Assembly (NCBI GenBank): GCA_963839925.1
Contig: CAWIWV010000002.1
Location: 1,116,001 to 1,180,000, forward strand
Source: Bog-756 sp963839925
Lineage (GTDB): Bacteria; Actinomycetota; Acidimicrobiia; Acidimicrobiales; RAAP-2
Direction of reading: 5' to 3'
DNA: 64,000 bases
In this document: in pieces, positions 1 through 9,198 of the stretch
Numbering within the stretch: position 1 is the first letter of the stretch
Layout of the letters: each line of letters starts with the position of its first letter
Position numbers and translations under genes: made by a program
Notes under the pieces: model-generated
Told to the model about the DNA's origin: nothing
Databases searched by the model: none
The model's input: the letters and a program-made list of their open reading frames with translations, nothing else

Positions 1-38
1 ACGCGTTGAGATTCGAGTAATAAGGAAGGTCTGCAGCA

Positions 39-719
39 ATGCCCACATCCGAATCGAATGACGTCATTGAGAGTGGCCCCCCGACCGAAGAGGTCCACAC
101 GGACACCACCGCGCAAGTGCCTGTCGTTTCTACACCCAATCCAGCCGAGCCCACCTCGGAAGCCGACAGCCTCTTTGTTGACGAGCCTGACGAATGGCCA
201 ACCCAGGGTCCAGCAAAGGGTGTCCGCATGCCGTGGTTGGCCGCTCTCTTGCTGGTCTTGTTGGTGGCGTCCGTCGGCATCTGGGGTGGTGCCTATATGC
301 AGCGCCATTCGTCGTCGTCGACCTCGTCAGCCGCCTCCGCCTTTCCGTTCGCCCTTGGTAGGTCCAGTTCAGGCGGGACCAGCGCTCTAACTAAGGCCTT
401 GGCGAATATTACGTCGGGCACCGTGACGGACATCATTGGGGACACGCTGTATGTCACCACGTCCAGCGGCAACCTTGTGGCGGTCAAGGTGGGATCGACC
501 ACCACCATTGACCGCAACGCGAAGTCATCGCTATCCAGCCTTAAGCCTGGCGATACGGTCACCGTTCAGGGCACGAAGTCTGCTACCGGTTCGGTGACGG
601 CTGCATCAGTGTCGGCGACTCAATCCGGAGTGTCAACGACCGGTGGATTCGGTGGATTCGGTGGATTCGGTGGATCCAGTGGAGCATCTGGTGCCCCATC
701 AGGAGTACCTGCCGGTTGA
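39..719 (+). CDS. membrane-anchored protein with extracellular beta-rich domain (DUF5666-like)
   Basis: A 226-residue protein of unknown function. Residues 1-64 are acidic and Ser/Pro/Thr-rich, residues about 65-87 form one hydrophobic transmembrane segment, and a Ser-rich stretch follows. Residues about 122-197 have alternating beta-type sequence (SGTVTDIIGDTLYVTT, KPGDTVTVQG) resembling the DUF5666/OB-like fold of exported bacterial proteins. The tail carries the tripeptide repeat GGF three times and ends Gly/Ser-rich. The layout suggests a short cytoplasmic N-terminus and an extracytoplasmic domain. An AAGGAAGG-like ribosome binding site lies about 10 bases before the ATG. A truncated relative lies at 8817-9014, so the family was present at least twice in this region. 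The function is unknown; the domain name rests on pattern resemblance only. Confidence 0.75.
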   Translation: MPTSESNDVIESGPPTEEVHTDTTAQVPVVSTPNPAEPTSEADSLFVDEPDEWPTQGPAKGVRMPWLAALLLVLLVASVGIWGGAYMQRHSSSSTSSAASAFPFALGRSSSGGTSALTKALANITSGTVTDIIGDTLYVTTSSGNLVAVKVGSTTTIDRNAKSSLSSLKPGDTVTVQGTKSATGSVTAASVSATQSGVSTTGGFGGFGGFGGSSGASGAPSGVPAG

Positions 720-1223
720 AAAGATCCGTGAACATCACGACGCTGGATTGAACGATTTGCCGATGTTTGGCAGCGTATTGCTCGCGTCAGTCAGCCGGCC
801 TACTGGAATGCCGAACCGACCTTGAGCACCCTTCCTGACTACTGGACGGCAATAACGGGGTCAGCCCTTGCGGCGAAGGAGTAGTCGTCATTCTTGCTCC
901 GCTGCACCGAGTTCCGAAGAGTCGACGGACTCACGCTCGCTCAATCCCAAACCATCTCGATGGCGCCAAACCCGGAGCCTCGGTTGGATCCCGGGCTCAG
1001 CGGGCTTGGCGATGGAACGATAGGAAGCGATCCTGGCATCAGGCTGAGACCCGGCTAAGAAGTTCCGAAACCGCACACTGTCTGAGATGCAAGCTCCCTA
1101 AGCAGATGTTTGCACTTGAACCTGCAAATGACTCTTCAGATAATTAACAACTGCCGTTCAGGAGATTCGCAACCTTAACAAAGAGACTCATGGCGTGAGG
1201 TATTCCGTGAGACTTCTCCGAGC
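720..1223. other. intergenic region, nothing recognised
   Basis: About 500 bases with no convincing gene. Short frames on both strands lack a recognisable domain and read as chance frames. The sequence is less GC-rich than the housekeeping part of the window. No tRNA, strong hairpin or repeat was seen; it probably includes the promoter region of the downstream GT-C type gene. Confidence 0.5.
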
Positions 1224-3290
1224 TTGCAGGGCAGGCATGCACGTTTGGAACTCTGGAAGTTCAGTCTCTGCTTCTATGACTCAAGGCTGACTATTCGGAA
1301 CGTGTCCGGCACTCTGGATCCCGAGCTGCATTCAGCCGCACACTTGCACGGCCGTGCGGAGCAGTGTCCGTCAGGCGTCCTGGCATCGCTCGCCGCTGTG
1401 ATGGCGTTGACTGGTAGTTCGGTTGCCACTTTGACCCTCATCCGGCACCAAGGGGTGCGGATCAACGGGGACGAGCCCCACTATCTGGCCGAATCCGAGT
1501 CGATCGGCCGATTCTTTACCCTTAACTTGAGCCCCGGCTACAGCTACATCATCACCCACCACATCATCTATCCCTTCGTGGCCAAGCCGGGCCCCCACGT
1601 GGCGGCCGTGCTTGGGAACGCCTACCTGAGTCACCACCTCTACCTCCCCATCCGCTCGGTGGGTCTATCGGTGCTGCTGAGCATCCCGGTGCTCGCAGGC
1701 GACAAGGTGGCAGAAATGACCTTCATAGTCATGCTGGCCGTCGTGGCCGTCGGGATCATCCACCTCGTGAGCCTCCTTGCTAATGTCCGTTCGCCGTGGC
1801 GCTTTTTGGCCGCCGGGCTGTTTCTCACCCCGGCCTACCTGCTGGCCACCACGCAGATCTACCCCGACCTCCTAACGGGAATGGTCCTGGCCGTGGAGGT
1901 CCTCCTAGTGGCGCTTTTCGAGGTGGGGTACCGCTGCACTCGGGCTCAGGTGGTGATCGGTGGAGTGCTGCTGGCAATCACCCCGTGGCTCGCCGAGAAG
2001 AACATCCCCCTTGCGCTTTTGGTGGTGGTGATTCTGGTGGTGGCTCAGCGTCGCACGTCAATGAGTGTCCTCCAGCTGGCAGCGTTGGCCGGCCCGGCTC
2101 TGATCAGCCTGGCGACAGCGGTGTGCTTCAACATGTGGGCCTACGGCGAGCCACTGGGCATCAAGAACCCGGTGGCGCTCACCGGCGTCGAGACCCTGAC
2201 CCGAGCCCTGACCCTGGTGTTCGACCGGCGGAGCGGCATCCTCATCCAGCTGCCGATCATCCTCCTCGGGGTGGCCGCTCTATGGACCTGGCGGCGTCGG
2301 ATCCCCATCGCTGTGGCCAGCTCGGTGGTCGTCGCCGCTGCGGCCATCTACGGCAATGCGACCGAGGCGCACTCCCAAACCGGAGGCAGCTTTTCAGGGA
2401 GGTACCAGTGGCCTGTCGTTCCGCTGGCACTGGCCCTGTCGGCCCTGTATCTCTTCGAGCTGTGGAAGGTGCGTCGGCAGGCCGTCCCCGTGATCGCTGG
2501 CATCGGGGCGGTCTTGTCCATGATCCAATCGGTGCCGGTGGTGCTCAACGAGCACCTGTACTATTCCCAGGTTCCCTGGGACCCCATCTCATACCGGGGT
2601 TGGTGGGGAGGGCTCGATCCATCGCCGGTGCTCGGCTATTTGGCCGGTGCTCAGGTGTACAACGTCGCTCAGCTCTCGCCTGGCGTTGGATCGGGGATAC
2701 CGACCTTCCTGCCAGGAACCATCCCGTGGCACAACGCGCGTAACTTGTGGGGCCTGGTCTGCGTGGTGATGGTGGCGGTCATCGTGGTGCACTGCCTGGT
2801 GGGCCTTTCTCGCCGCCCGACCAGGATCAGAACCCGCTTCGTGGGGGCGGGAGTGGGGGTGGCAGCAGCTTGTCTGGTCCTCACCTTGACCTCCCCCGTC
2901 CAATTGCCTGCGCCGGTGGACTTCCTGGCAAGGACATTGTCAATCCAAATGGGAACCGTTGAGGGGTCATCCGTAGTGGCGACAGGGACCACCGACCATG
3001 GCACGGTAGTGATCGGACCATCCTGGGAAGTGCTGCCTGGCCGCTACGAGACGACTATCAACTACGTCCTAGAGGATCTAATCCCGGGGGTAGCCCAGGG
3101 TCAATTCGTTGCTGAACTTCCCGGTGGCTCAGTGACCGTCCTTCGGAGCAGACGCCTTTCCCCGAAGGTTGAGAGAAGCTATCTGACTGTCAGGGTGAGG
3201 CATGCCGAAACTGTGGCCGTTCGAGTGCAGTTCAACGGGCATGGCAGTCTCAAGGTCAAGAACATCTCGCTCGCCAAGGTGACGAAGTGA
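1224..3290 (+). CDS. GT-C type polytopic membrane glycosyltransferase-like protein
   Basis: A large integral membrane protein with about ten hydrophobic segments across residues 50-560, followed by a soluble C-terminal domain of about 120 residues (565-688) of beta character. Between the first two membrane segments lies NGDEPHYL, the loop acidic motif typical of GT-C enzymes that take sugar from polyprenyl-phosphate carriers (PMT/GT39-like families). The expected role is glycosyl transfer at the outer membrane face in envelope glycan or glycoprotein synthesis; this is inference from the motif and topology. The start is uncertain: TTG at 1224 gives the longest form, GTG at 1302 would keep the first membrane segment, and ATG at 1401 would cut into it. 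It sits alone between gene-poor gaps. Confidence 0.7.
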   Translation: MQGRHARLELWKFSLCFYDSRLTIRNVSGTLDPELHSAAHLHGRAEQCPSGVLASLAAVMALTGSSVATLTLIRHQGVRINGDEPHYLAESESIGRFFTLNLSPGYSYIITHHIIYPFVAKPGPHVAAVLGNAYLSHHLYLPIRSVGLSVLLSIPVLAGDKVAEMTFIVMLAVVAVGIIHLVSLLANVRSPWRFLAAGLFLTPAYLLATTQIYPDLLTGMVLAVEVLLVALFEVGYRCTRAQVVIGGVLLAITPWLAEKNIPLALLVVVILVVAQRRTSMSVLQLAALAGPALISLATAVCFNMWAYGEPLGIKNPVALTGVETLTRALTLVFDRRSGILIQLPIILLGVAALWTWRRRIPIAVASSVVVAAAAIYGNATEAHSQTGGSFSGRYQWPVVPLALALSALYLFELWKVRRQAVPVIAGIGAVLSMIQSVPVVLNEHLYYSQVPWDPISYRGWWGGLDPSPVLGYLAGAQVYNVAQLSPGVGSGIPTFLPGTIPWHNARNLWGLVCVVMVAVIVVHCLVGLSRRPTRIRTRFVGAGVGVAAACLVLTLTSPVQLPAPVDFLARTLSIQMGTVEGSSVVATGTTDHGTVVIGPSWEVLPGRYETTINYVLEDLIPGVAQGQFVAELPGGSVTVLRSRRLSPKVERSYLTVRVRHAETVAVRVQFNGHGSLKVKNISLAKVTK

Positions 3291-3503
3291 ACAACGACCA
3301 GTTTCACATTTGCAGCTGTCAAATTCCTGCGGCAGACATCGGGTCAAATGCTGTTAGCCGCAGCGCCTGTTTGTGGATCAAGACGAGTGATGAAGCGAGC
3401 CTGGGGACCGGTCTGACATCCTCCAGGCAGATGCCCGACACCGTTTCAGGATTGCGACAAGAACCTGTGAGTTGGTTTCAAGGTTGCGGAAGTACTGTTC
3501 GAC

Positions 3504-3550
3504 TGGAGCCGGGTTCGTAGAGCGACGCCAAGCGCTCCGACCCGGCTCCA
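3504..3550 (+). terminator. two-tier inverted repeat in the 3291-3658 gap
   Basis: Outer arms TGGAGCCGGGT (3504-3514) and ACCCGGCTCCA (3540-3550) pair perfectly over 11 bp. Inside, GAGCG (3520-3524) and CGCTC (3533-3537) form a second stem around an 8-base loop. There is no U-tract. The structure lies about 210 bases after the GT-C gene and about 110 bases before the next gene, so it may be a terminator or an RNA element in the downstream leader. Nothing else was recognised in the gap 3291-3658. Confidence 0.5.
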
Positions 3551-3658
3551 ACAGATGAGACCACCTAGATTTTGCTCGGAGCCAGCTATGAAGACGAAGC
3601 ATCCTTTCTGCAGGAGAGGGATCAGCTCGACCTTAGGTACTGAGCGTAAGGTCTTCTG

Positions 3659-4237
3659 ATGTGGAGACTCCGTTCTTCAAAAGCCAAAGTGGTTGCCGCG
3701 CTGCTCGTTGGAATGCTGGTCCTGATAGCCGTAGTCGAGGCGCCGTTCTCTGGAAGACGTCAGAACTCTGCAGCGAACAAACCATCGCCTGCGTCTTCGG
3801 TACTTGATGCGGCCTTTGCCAAGAGCGTGGGCTTTCCCAAGACATACGAGGCGGCCAAGAAATCGACGATCACTGGCCAGAAGGGATGCTCGGGCTCGGT
3901 CGAATCTATTTATGAGAATCCCAGTGTCCAGACAGCGTTGATCTCGGAAGTTGTTAACTGCAAGTCTCCAGCCTATGCAGCCGAGTCACTCACGTCTGGC
4001 CGTGACGCAGTCAAAGTTGATTCGTCCATCAAAATTCCCAAGAAGTTGGGCGCGTCAGCCTTTGCGACAGCTTCCGAGAAGCCTGAGTACTTGGTTGTCT
4101 GGACGGTAGGGAGCAACGTCTCGATTGTCGGAATAGATGTGGACACTGCAGGTTCGTCCTCTTCCAAGGCAATCACGGAGGCGCAGCGGAAGACGCTGGT
4201 CAACGCGGCAGTGAAGCAGAACTCCCTCTTCAACTGA
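3659..4237 (+). CDS. exported or membrane-anchored protein of unknown function
   Basis: A 192-residue protein that I do not recognise. Residues 1-9 are basic (MWRLRSSKAK) and are followed by a hydrophobic segment to about residue 28, which looks like a signal anchor or signal peptide without a lipobox. The rest is soluble, Ser/Ala/Lys-rich and moderately beta, with two cysteines (in KGCSGS and VVNCKS) that could form a disulfide outside the cell. It resembles small exported sensor-like or PknH-like domains only in general character. The gene stands alone, with a hairpin upstream and a 669-base gap downstream. Codon use is less GC3-biased than in the right part of the window. Confidence 0.6.
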   Translation: MWRLRSSKAKVVAALLVGMLVLIAVVEAPFSGRRQNSAANKPSPASSVLDAAFAKSVGFPKTYEAAKKSTITGQKGCSGSVESIYENPSVQTALISEVVNCKSPAYAAESLTSGRDAVKVDSSIKIPKKLGASAFATASEKPEYLVVWTVGSNVSIVGIDVDTAGSSSSKAITEAQRKTLVNAAVKQNSLFN

Positions 4238-4906
4238 GCAGAATGCAGCTCAGCACAGGGCATCAAGCCAGACTCGCTGGAGTCGAGGAGACAATTCTGG
4301 CACCGAGACGTCGACGGCACAACGATCCTGGAGGATCGCGGGCACAACCTCATCCGATGGAGACGATGTGGGTAGTCCACCAAAGATCGTTCAACGAACG
4401 TCGGAACACGCCACGGTCGACGCGCAGGGCAGCGGCAATTACGAGCGAAATGCCCGACGTTGGTGGCACCTCGCCGTTCCACTTCGGCTCCACTTCCGGC
4501 AGTGAGAAATAGCCTGCGGGTTCGGTTCTCGGCCAAAGGGCGACTGGTATGGCGTTTGTTGTCGGTTCTCTGCGAGAGGGAACCGGGTGATGGGCCGATT
4601 CGTGTCGCTACGCAAGCCTCACCTACCAACACCAGCTATGTCGACTCGCATAAAGATCCGCCTGGTTCATCGAGGCGACCTGATCACGGCGAGCGTCAAA
4701 CGCGCCAATACAGCGTCAACCTTGCCGGTGAATGACTGCACGACACCTTAACGGTTGGCAGTCGTAAAGCGCGCCACTTGCTGGGGATTGCGTTGCAGAT
4801 TGTTGCCACTCAGCTAGTTAACAGAAGACCCTGACCCAATTATCAGAACTGGATGGCATATTGGCTATGTCGACATACCAACTGACGCGACGAATGGAGA
4901 CAGAGC
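4238..4906. other. gene-poor gap, no feature supported
   Basis: About 670 bases. Several frames of 60-90 codons run through it on both strands, but they overlap, are Arg/Ser-rich and match no family I know. I looked for transposase or integrase motifs and found none. The last 80 bases should hold the promoter of the downstream secreted protein. It could be decayed mobile DNA, but nothing in the sequence shows this. Confidence 0.4.
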
Positions 4907-5845
4907 ATGACCATAACCACGAACACTCCCTCAAGGCAGGGCACACGTTTACGCCGATGGCTGATGAGATCAGCGTTTTTCGCGAGCTCCATCGCCTTGG
5001 TTGCAGTTCCAGTAGGGCTGTCGACCAGCCCTGCCGGTGCTTCGACTACGACGACTTCCACCACCCCTACGGGCTATTGGACAGTGGCCGCGGACGGTGA
5101 AGTATTCCAAACAGGAACCGGAGCAACCTATGGCGATGCGCTTGGCATGAGCTCCAACTCGATCGTTGGTGTCGCTTCGACCAAAGACGGCGATGGATAT
5201 ACAGAGGTCGCGGCCGACGGTGGCGTCTATGCCTTCGGTGATGCCACTTATTACGGCTCCCTGGGCGATGTAACGCTCACTTCTCCGATCGTCGGCATCG
5301 TGTCGACCGCAGATGATAAGGGCTATTACCTGGTGGCTGCGGATGGGGGAGTCTTTGCCTTCGGCGATGCGGTGTTCCGTGGTTCGCTGGGCGCCGAGAC
5401 CATCGACGCACCAATTACAGGCATGGCGCTCACCTCAACGGGCAACGGGTACTGGCTTGTTGGATCCGATGGTGGGGTCTATGCCTTCGGTGATGCCACC
5501 TATGACGGTTCGTACTACAGCTCATTTGGCAGCGCATCGACCAGCCCCATCGTCGGTATTGCAGCCAGCTCGACTGGCGGCTACTCGCTGCTCTCCCAGT
5601 CGGGCGGGGTGTTCGCCTACGGCGACGCGAAGTTTTACTCATCTCCTGCAGGTAGAGGAGCCGACGAGAGCGATGTGGCCATCGAATACACACCGGATGG
5701 CCTTGGTTATTGGGTCCTGGAGGGTGACGGAGGCGTACTGGCGTTTGGGGATGCCACAGGCATGAAATCCTCAGTGACCTATCCTTCGGGTGGCCCTTCG
5801 GCCTTCTCGACCTCACCAGCTGTGGCCTTCGCATCCCAGCTCTGA
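4907..5845 (+). CDS. secreted FGDA-blade repeat protein (predicted beta-propeller)
   Basis: A 312-residue protein with a typical signal peptide: basic MTITTNTPSRQGTRLRRW, a hydrophobic core and an AGA-type cleavage region near residue 46. A Thr/Ser linker follows, then about seven diverged repeats of roughly 42 residues with the core DGGVYAFGDATYYGSLG and a GYYLVAADGG-type edge strand. The periodic Gly/Asp and aromatic pattern suggests a single beta-propeller, although no structure has been checked. Two other genes here share the unit: the C-terminus of the protein at 10573-14892 and the protein at 57369-58715. The function is unknown; adhesion or cell-surface binding is a guess from secretion and repeat architecture. 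A strong hairpin follows the stop. Confidence 0.85.
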   Translation: MTITTNTPSRQGTRLRRWLMRSAFFASSIALVAVPVGLSTSPAGASTTTTSTTPTGYWTVAADGEVFQTGTGATYGDALGMSSNSIVGVASTKDGDGYTEVAADGGVYAFGDATYYGSLGDVTLTSPIVGIVSTADDKGYYLVAADGGVFAFGDAVFRGSLGAETIDAPITGMALTSTGNGYWLVGSDGGVYAFGDATYDGSYYSSFGSASTSPIVGIAASSTGGYSLLSQSGGVFAYGDAKFYSSPAGRGADESDVAIEYTPDGLGYWVLEGDGGVLAFGDATGMKSSVTYPSGGPSAFSTSPAVAFASQL

Positions 5846-5853
5846 ACCGGACT

Positions 5854-5891
5854 GCAGCTTCGGGCTCCTGAATCTGGGAGCCCGAAGCTGC
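5854..5891 (+). terminator. perfect 15-bp hairpin after the FGDA-blade gene
   Basis: Arms GCAGCTTCGGGCTCC (5854-5868) and its exact complement (5877-5891) around an 8-base loop, starting 9 bases after the stop codon of the upstream gene. There is no U-tract, as is common for actinobacterial terminators. Confidence 0.8.
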
Positions 5892-6037
5892 GCCACGGGA
5901 ACGAACGACCTTCGCGGCCACAACGGTTTGAACGACCCGTGGACTCAATGTTGAGGTCGCTTTCGGTCTTTGCAGCTGTGACGTGACTACCGAGCGCCTG
6001 GTGTAGCTGTAGACACCAGCTAGTGCGTTCGAGACCA

Positions 6038-6073
6038 CTCTGTCTGTCTCCCTAAAAGACGAGACAGACAGAG
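6038..6073 (-). terminator. perfect 13-bp hairpin after the minus-strand methyltransferase
   Basis: Arms CTCTGTCTGTCTC (6038-6050) and GAGACAGACAGAG (6061-6073) around a 10-base loop. It lies just beyond the stop of the minus-strand gene ending at 6100. With the hairpin at 5854-5891 it forms a back-to-back pair separating two converging genes. Confidence 0.7.
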
Positions 6074-6099
6074 GCGAAGGGGCACCTGCAGAGCACCGG

Positions 6100-6774
6100 C
6101 TACCACAAGCCCGGGATGAGCCTGTAGGGAGTGACTTCTTTGAATTCCCCAAAGGCCGGGAATGTGCGAGCTAGAAGTTTCTCTTCTGCCTGGATACGCA
6201 GAAGCTGGAGGATGATCACAAGTAACTCGCCGAAGACCAGTGTTAGGCGCATGCTTGGGACGAGGATGGCTGCCGACATGACAATCTCAGCCAGATAAAT
6301 GGGGTGGCGCACAAATCGATAAGGCCCGCGAACCACCAGCAGGCGAGCCTCTGGCCAGAAGGAGAAGTTCATCCCGAGACTCATCATTGCAGCCACGGCA
6401 AACGCGACCCCTACTACCGTCATCGTGAGTGCAGCGGTCTCGGTCAAAGCACTGATCGACAAGAGCCGAGGTCCGGATGGGGCGAAGAGGCCTAGCGCTA
6501 TCAGGAGAAAGGTGGCTAGAAGCGCCACTGCACGGATCAGGAGTCGATCGTCGCGTTCCAAGGGTGGGTCCTGCGATAGGAGTGCCGCGAGGGAAATCGA
6601 CAGGAAGATCGTGTAGAGCACGGCGCGAGTGCAAGCCACGATGACGGTCACACTCGGATGGTGGATCAGCATCGAACCGTCATGCGCCAGCACGATCATC
6701 TGCCAGACGACGAGCACGTAAACCGAGACGACCGGAAATGCCACTAGCAGAAGCCAGTATCCAAAGCGTCTCAA
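6100..6774 (-). CDS. isoprenylcysteine carboxyl methyltransferase-like membrane protein
   Basis: A 224-residue polytopic membrane protein with about five hydrophobic segments. The C-terminal third carries the family signature GPYRFVRHPIYLAEI followed by a membrane segment and EEKLLARTFPAFGEFKE, which is the ICMT/PEMT-type S-adenosylmethionine-binding region. Family members methylate small or lipidic substrates at the membrane; the substrate here cannot be deduced. The length is close to that of other bacterial members. It is convergent with the FGDA-blade gene, with paired terminators between them, and lies in a region with glycosyltransferases, so a role in modifying envelope components is possible but is only inference. 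Confidence 0.85.
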   Translation of the reverse strand: MRRFGYWLLLVAFPVVSVYVLVVWQMIVLAHDGSMLIHHPSVTVIVACTRAVLYTIFLSISLAALLSQDPPLERDDRLLIRAVALLATFLLIALGLFAPSGPRLLSISALTETAALTMTVVGVAFAVAAMMSLGMNFSFWPEARLLVVRGPYRFVRHPIYLAEIVMSAAILVPSMRLTLVFGELLVIILQLLRIQAEEKLLARTFPAFGEFKEVTPYRLIPGLW

Positions 6775-7459
6775 CTGCCAAACACCGAGACGTCAATGAG
6801 CATTCAAATGCTCACTACCGGAGAATGCTCACCAAGGTAACTCATGTTGGGACCGCTTCCACGGCAACATCACCCGGGAGGCCGTCTTGGCTGTCAAGAC
6901 GGCCAGGGTCACGAGCAACAGCAGCGACCAAGACCCTCGGCCCTTGTACCCCGAATCTAGACCTGAAGCGGTACGCTCCGGATTGGAGTTCGCCGACACT
7001 CGCATCGATCTCCATGTCCGACAGACTCGGGGATCAAACTGTGAAATCCCTGAACCCACCTTGAAGATTCGCTGCATCGTGATATCTGGCCAGACCTGAT
7101 CCTGGCCAGACTTGATCTGAGGTGGATAACGGAACGGTTACGGCCTGCATACGCTGGTGGCTGCCGGATTGACGTAGAGGCCAATGAGCGTCCGCTTGCG
7201 TCGAAGGTCAGGTGGCGGCGATCTGGTAGCAAAATGCACTCGGCTCTCACGACAGTGATCTGAGGGATTGCAAAAACTACAGTCAGAATCGACGGTCCAT
7301 TCTCTGCGGTGGCCATGACTCGATCCCACGGCGCACTCTGTGTCTGATCAGGTCCCCCACTGATTATTCGGTTGAGTGGAGAGGCCACCCAAAAGTAGAC
7401 ACAGCCAACGTTCAAGGTATCTAGGGGTCCTTCCCAGGTTGACATCCGATGATGAAGAC
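6775..7459. other. gene-poor gap upstream of the GT4 gene
   Basis: About 680 bases without a convincing gene. A 162-codon minus-strand frame (6957-7445) exists but has no recognisable domain. Around 7086-7120 the pattern TGGCCAGAC(C/T)TGATC occurs twice in direct orientation. Promoters for the divergent methyltransferase and for the glycosyltransferase must lie here, but I could not pick boxes with confidence. Confidence 0.4.
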
Positions 7460-8692
7460 ATGGACGTCTCCGAGACGCGTTGTCGCAATGACCTGAGAAA
7501 CGGGTGCAGTGAGAGAGGCGGTGGCGCCGCGCCTCCTCAAGCTCTCAACTCCTTACGAGTTGCGGTGGTCGTAGAACAGCTACGACGAAAGGTTCCCGGT
7601 GGGATCGGCACCTATGCTCGTGGACTCCTTCAAGGTCTCGCGAGCCAGATTGGCGTGTGGCCGTGCCCTCCTGATATCGCTTTGTACGCGAGCCGCCTCC
7701 CCAGGTCGCATCGGGACGGTGAGACCGTTGACCCGCTTGACCTTGGGCTTCCGAAAATGCTGTCAAGACTGCCGGGTTTCCTGCTTACGCGCGCATGGGA
7801 TCTGGGATTCGCTCCAGCACCTGTCGGGTATTCGACGGTGCACTCGATTTCTCTTGCGGCGCCTCCGGTACGGAAAGACCATCGACGGAGGGGTCGGTCC
7901 ACATCTGTTGTCGCGGTTCACGATCTGGCCTGGCGCCGCCTTCCCAAAACTGCCACCCGGTTTGGTGGTTGGTGGCATGAGGCCGCACTTTCCCGTGCGA
8001 TCAAACAAGCCAGCGCATTCGTTGTTCCATCTGGTGCAACGGCACAGGACCTTGAGGAAGCTGGTGTTGGAAGAGACCGCATACACGTCATCCCCTATGG
8101 GTCGGATCACCTTTCGTCTCCGGATGGTCCGCGAACGGATGAGCTACTGAGTGAATGGGGGGTCGAGGGCGAATTTCTGCTGACTGTGGGGACGATCGAG
8201 CCGCGCAAGAACCTGGACCGACTCATCGCGGCCTATGCGCAGGTCCGCAACTGGCTTCCAGAGAAATGGCCCCTCGTCATTGTTGGACCCACAGGGTGGG
8301 GTCCCAGCGACTGCACGAAGGACCCTGATGGTGTTGTCCGCTTGGGGATGGTTGACGATGAAGTGCTCGCTGGGCTGTACACAAGGGCACACCTGCTCCT
8401 CTATGTACCTCTCTTAGAAGGGTTCGGATTCCCGCCCCTCGAGGCGATGCGTCTACGTTGTCCTGTCGTCACCAGCGATCAGGTTCCAAGCGTCATGGAG
8501 GCTCAAGAGGAGGGGGCGGCCATCATTGTCGATCCGTTCGACGTCGACTCGATCGCTTCGGGAATGGCTGCCGGAGTGGACATCGATCGTTGTCGAGAGG
8601 GCGCGATCGATCGAGGTCTGATTCTTGCTAGCGAGAGAACCTGGCAGGAGACCGCTTCGAAACACGTCAGCCTGTGGACATCGCTGCACTGA
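7460..8692 (+). CDS. glycosyltransferase family 4 (GT-B fold)
   Basis: About 410 residues from this ATG. The N-terminal Rossmann part carries VPGGIGTYARGLLQGLA, typical of GT4 enzymes. The C-terminal donor-binding half has VGTIEPRKNLDRLI and the E-x7-E motif in EGFGFPPLEAM, followed by CPVVTSDQVPSVMEA. These enzymes transfer a hexose from a nucleotide sugar in the cytoplasm during polysaccharide or glycolipid assembly; this one resembles mannosyl- or rhamnosyltransferases of O-antigen-like clusters. A GTG at 7376 would add 28 residues with no family resemblance, so the ATG at 7460 is preferred. The gene has no operon partner, which is unusual for a polysaccharide gene, although the GT-C gene at 1224 lies in the same region. 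Confidence 0.88.
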   Translation: MDVSETRCRNDLRNGCSERGGGAAPPQALNSLRVAVVVEQLRRKVPGGIGTYARGLLQGLASQIGVWPCPPDIALYASRLPRSHRDGETVDPLDLGLPKMLSRLPGFLLTRAWDLGFAPAPVGYSTVHSISLAAPPVRKDHRRRGRSTSVVAVHDLAWRRLPKTATRFGGWWHEAALSRAIKQASAFVVPSGATAQDLEEAGVGRDRIHVIPYGSDHLSSPDGPRTDELLSEWGVEGEFLLTVGTIEPRKNLDRLIAAYAQVRNWLPEKWPLVIVGPTGWGPSDCTKDPDGVVRLGMVDDEVLAGLYTRAHLLLYVPLLEGFGFPPLEAMRLRCPVVTSDQVPSVMEAQEEGAAIIVDPFDVDSIASGMAAGVDIDRCREGAIDRGLILASERTWQETASKHVSLWTSLH

Positions 8693-8816
8693 TGCACAAT
8701 GGCGAAGCCGGCACCATCATGGCCTGCCCTGCGTGTGGCGATCGGCGCGGCGCCAGAGACGTCTGAGCCCGACCTTGCCTCAGCGAGGTCGAGTTTCTCG
8801 TCAGAACTGGGAAGCC

Positions 8817-9014
8817 ATGACGGCCACCGTGCTCCGAAAGGAGCGCCTAGTGGCCGGTGCCATGGTGACCGGCCGAGGGACGAACTCGTCGGCTGGGTCA
8901 GTGAGCGCCGCGCCGGTGTCGGCCACCCAATCCGGGGTGTCGGCAACCGACGGGTTCGGTGGGTTGGGCGGTTTCAGTGGAACGCCCGGTGGGGCATCGA
9001 GTGGGTCAGGTTGA
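8817..9014 (+). pseudogene. 3' fragment paralogous to the first gene of the window
   Basis: Sixty-five codons that align with the last third of the protein at 39-719. AGSVSAAPVSATQSGVSATD matches TGSVTAASVSATQSGVSTTG, and both are followed by a phenylalanine-glycine tail (FGGLGGFSG against FGGFGGFGG). The signal/anchor and the first half of the beta-rich domain are missing. An ATG at 8817 exists, but no export signal would precede the domain, so this is most likely a remnant left by duplication and deletion. Elsewhere the interval 8693-9198 holds nothing recognisable. Confidence 0.7.
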
Positions 9015-9198
9015 ACGAGAGCGAGAGCACAATCCGACCACTGGTCGGGCCTCTGTCCGCTATGTGCCTTGCGGTGACCCGACCACATCCCGGCCTCGAC
9101 GGATCAGGTTGGCCACGCTGTCTGCCGAAACGTCGACAGGCACTAAGCGGCGACCCCACAGTTCAACTTCATGGCCATCTCATTAGGGAGGGCGGTCT

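Noticed and set aside
3287..3520. 77-codon frame overlapping the GT-C gene stop
   Set aside because: No domain, poor composition, ends before the hairpin; probably chance.
3973..4632. 219-codon minus-strand frame opposite the exported unknown
   Set aside because: Mostly the complement of the gene at 3659; no motif in the remaining part.
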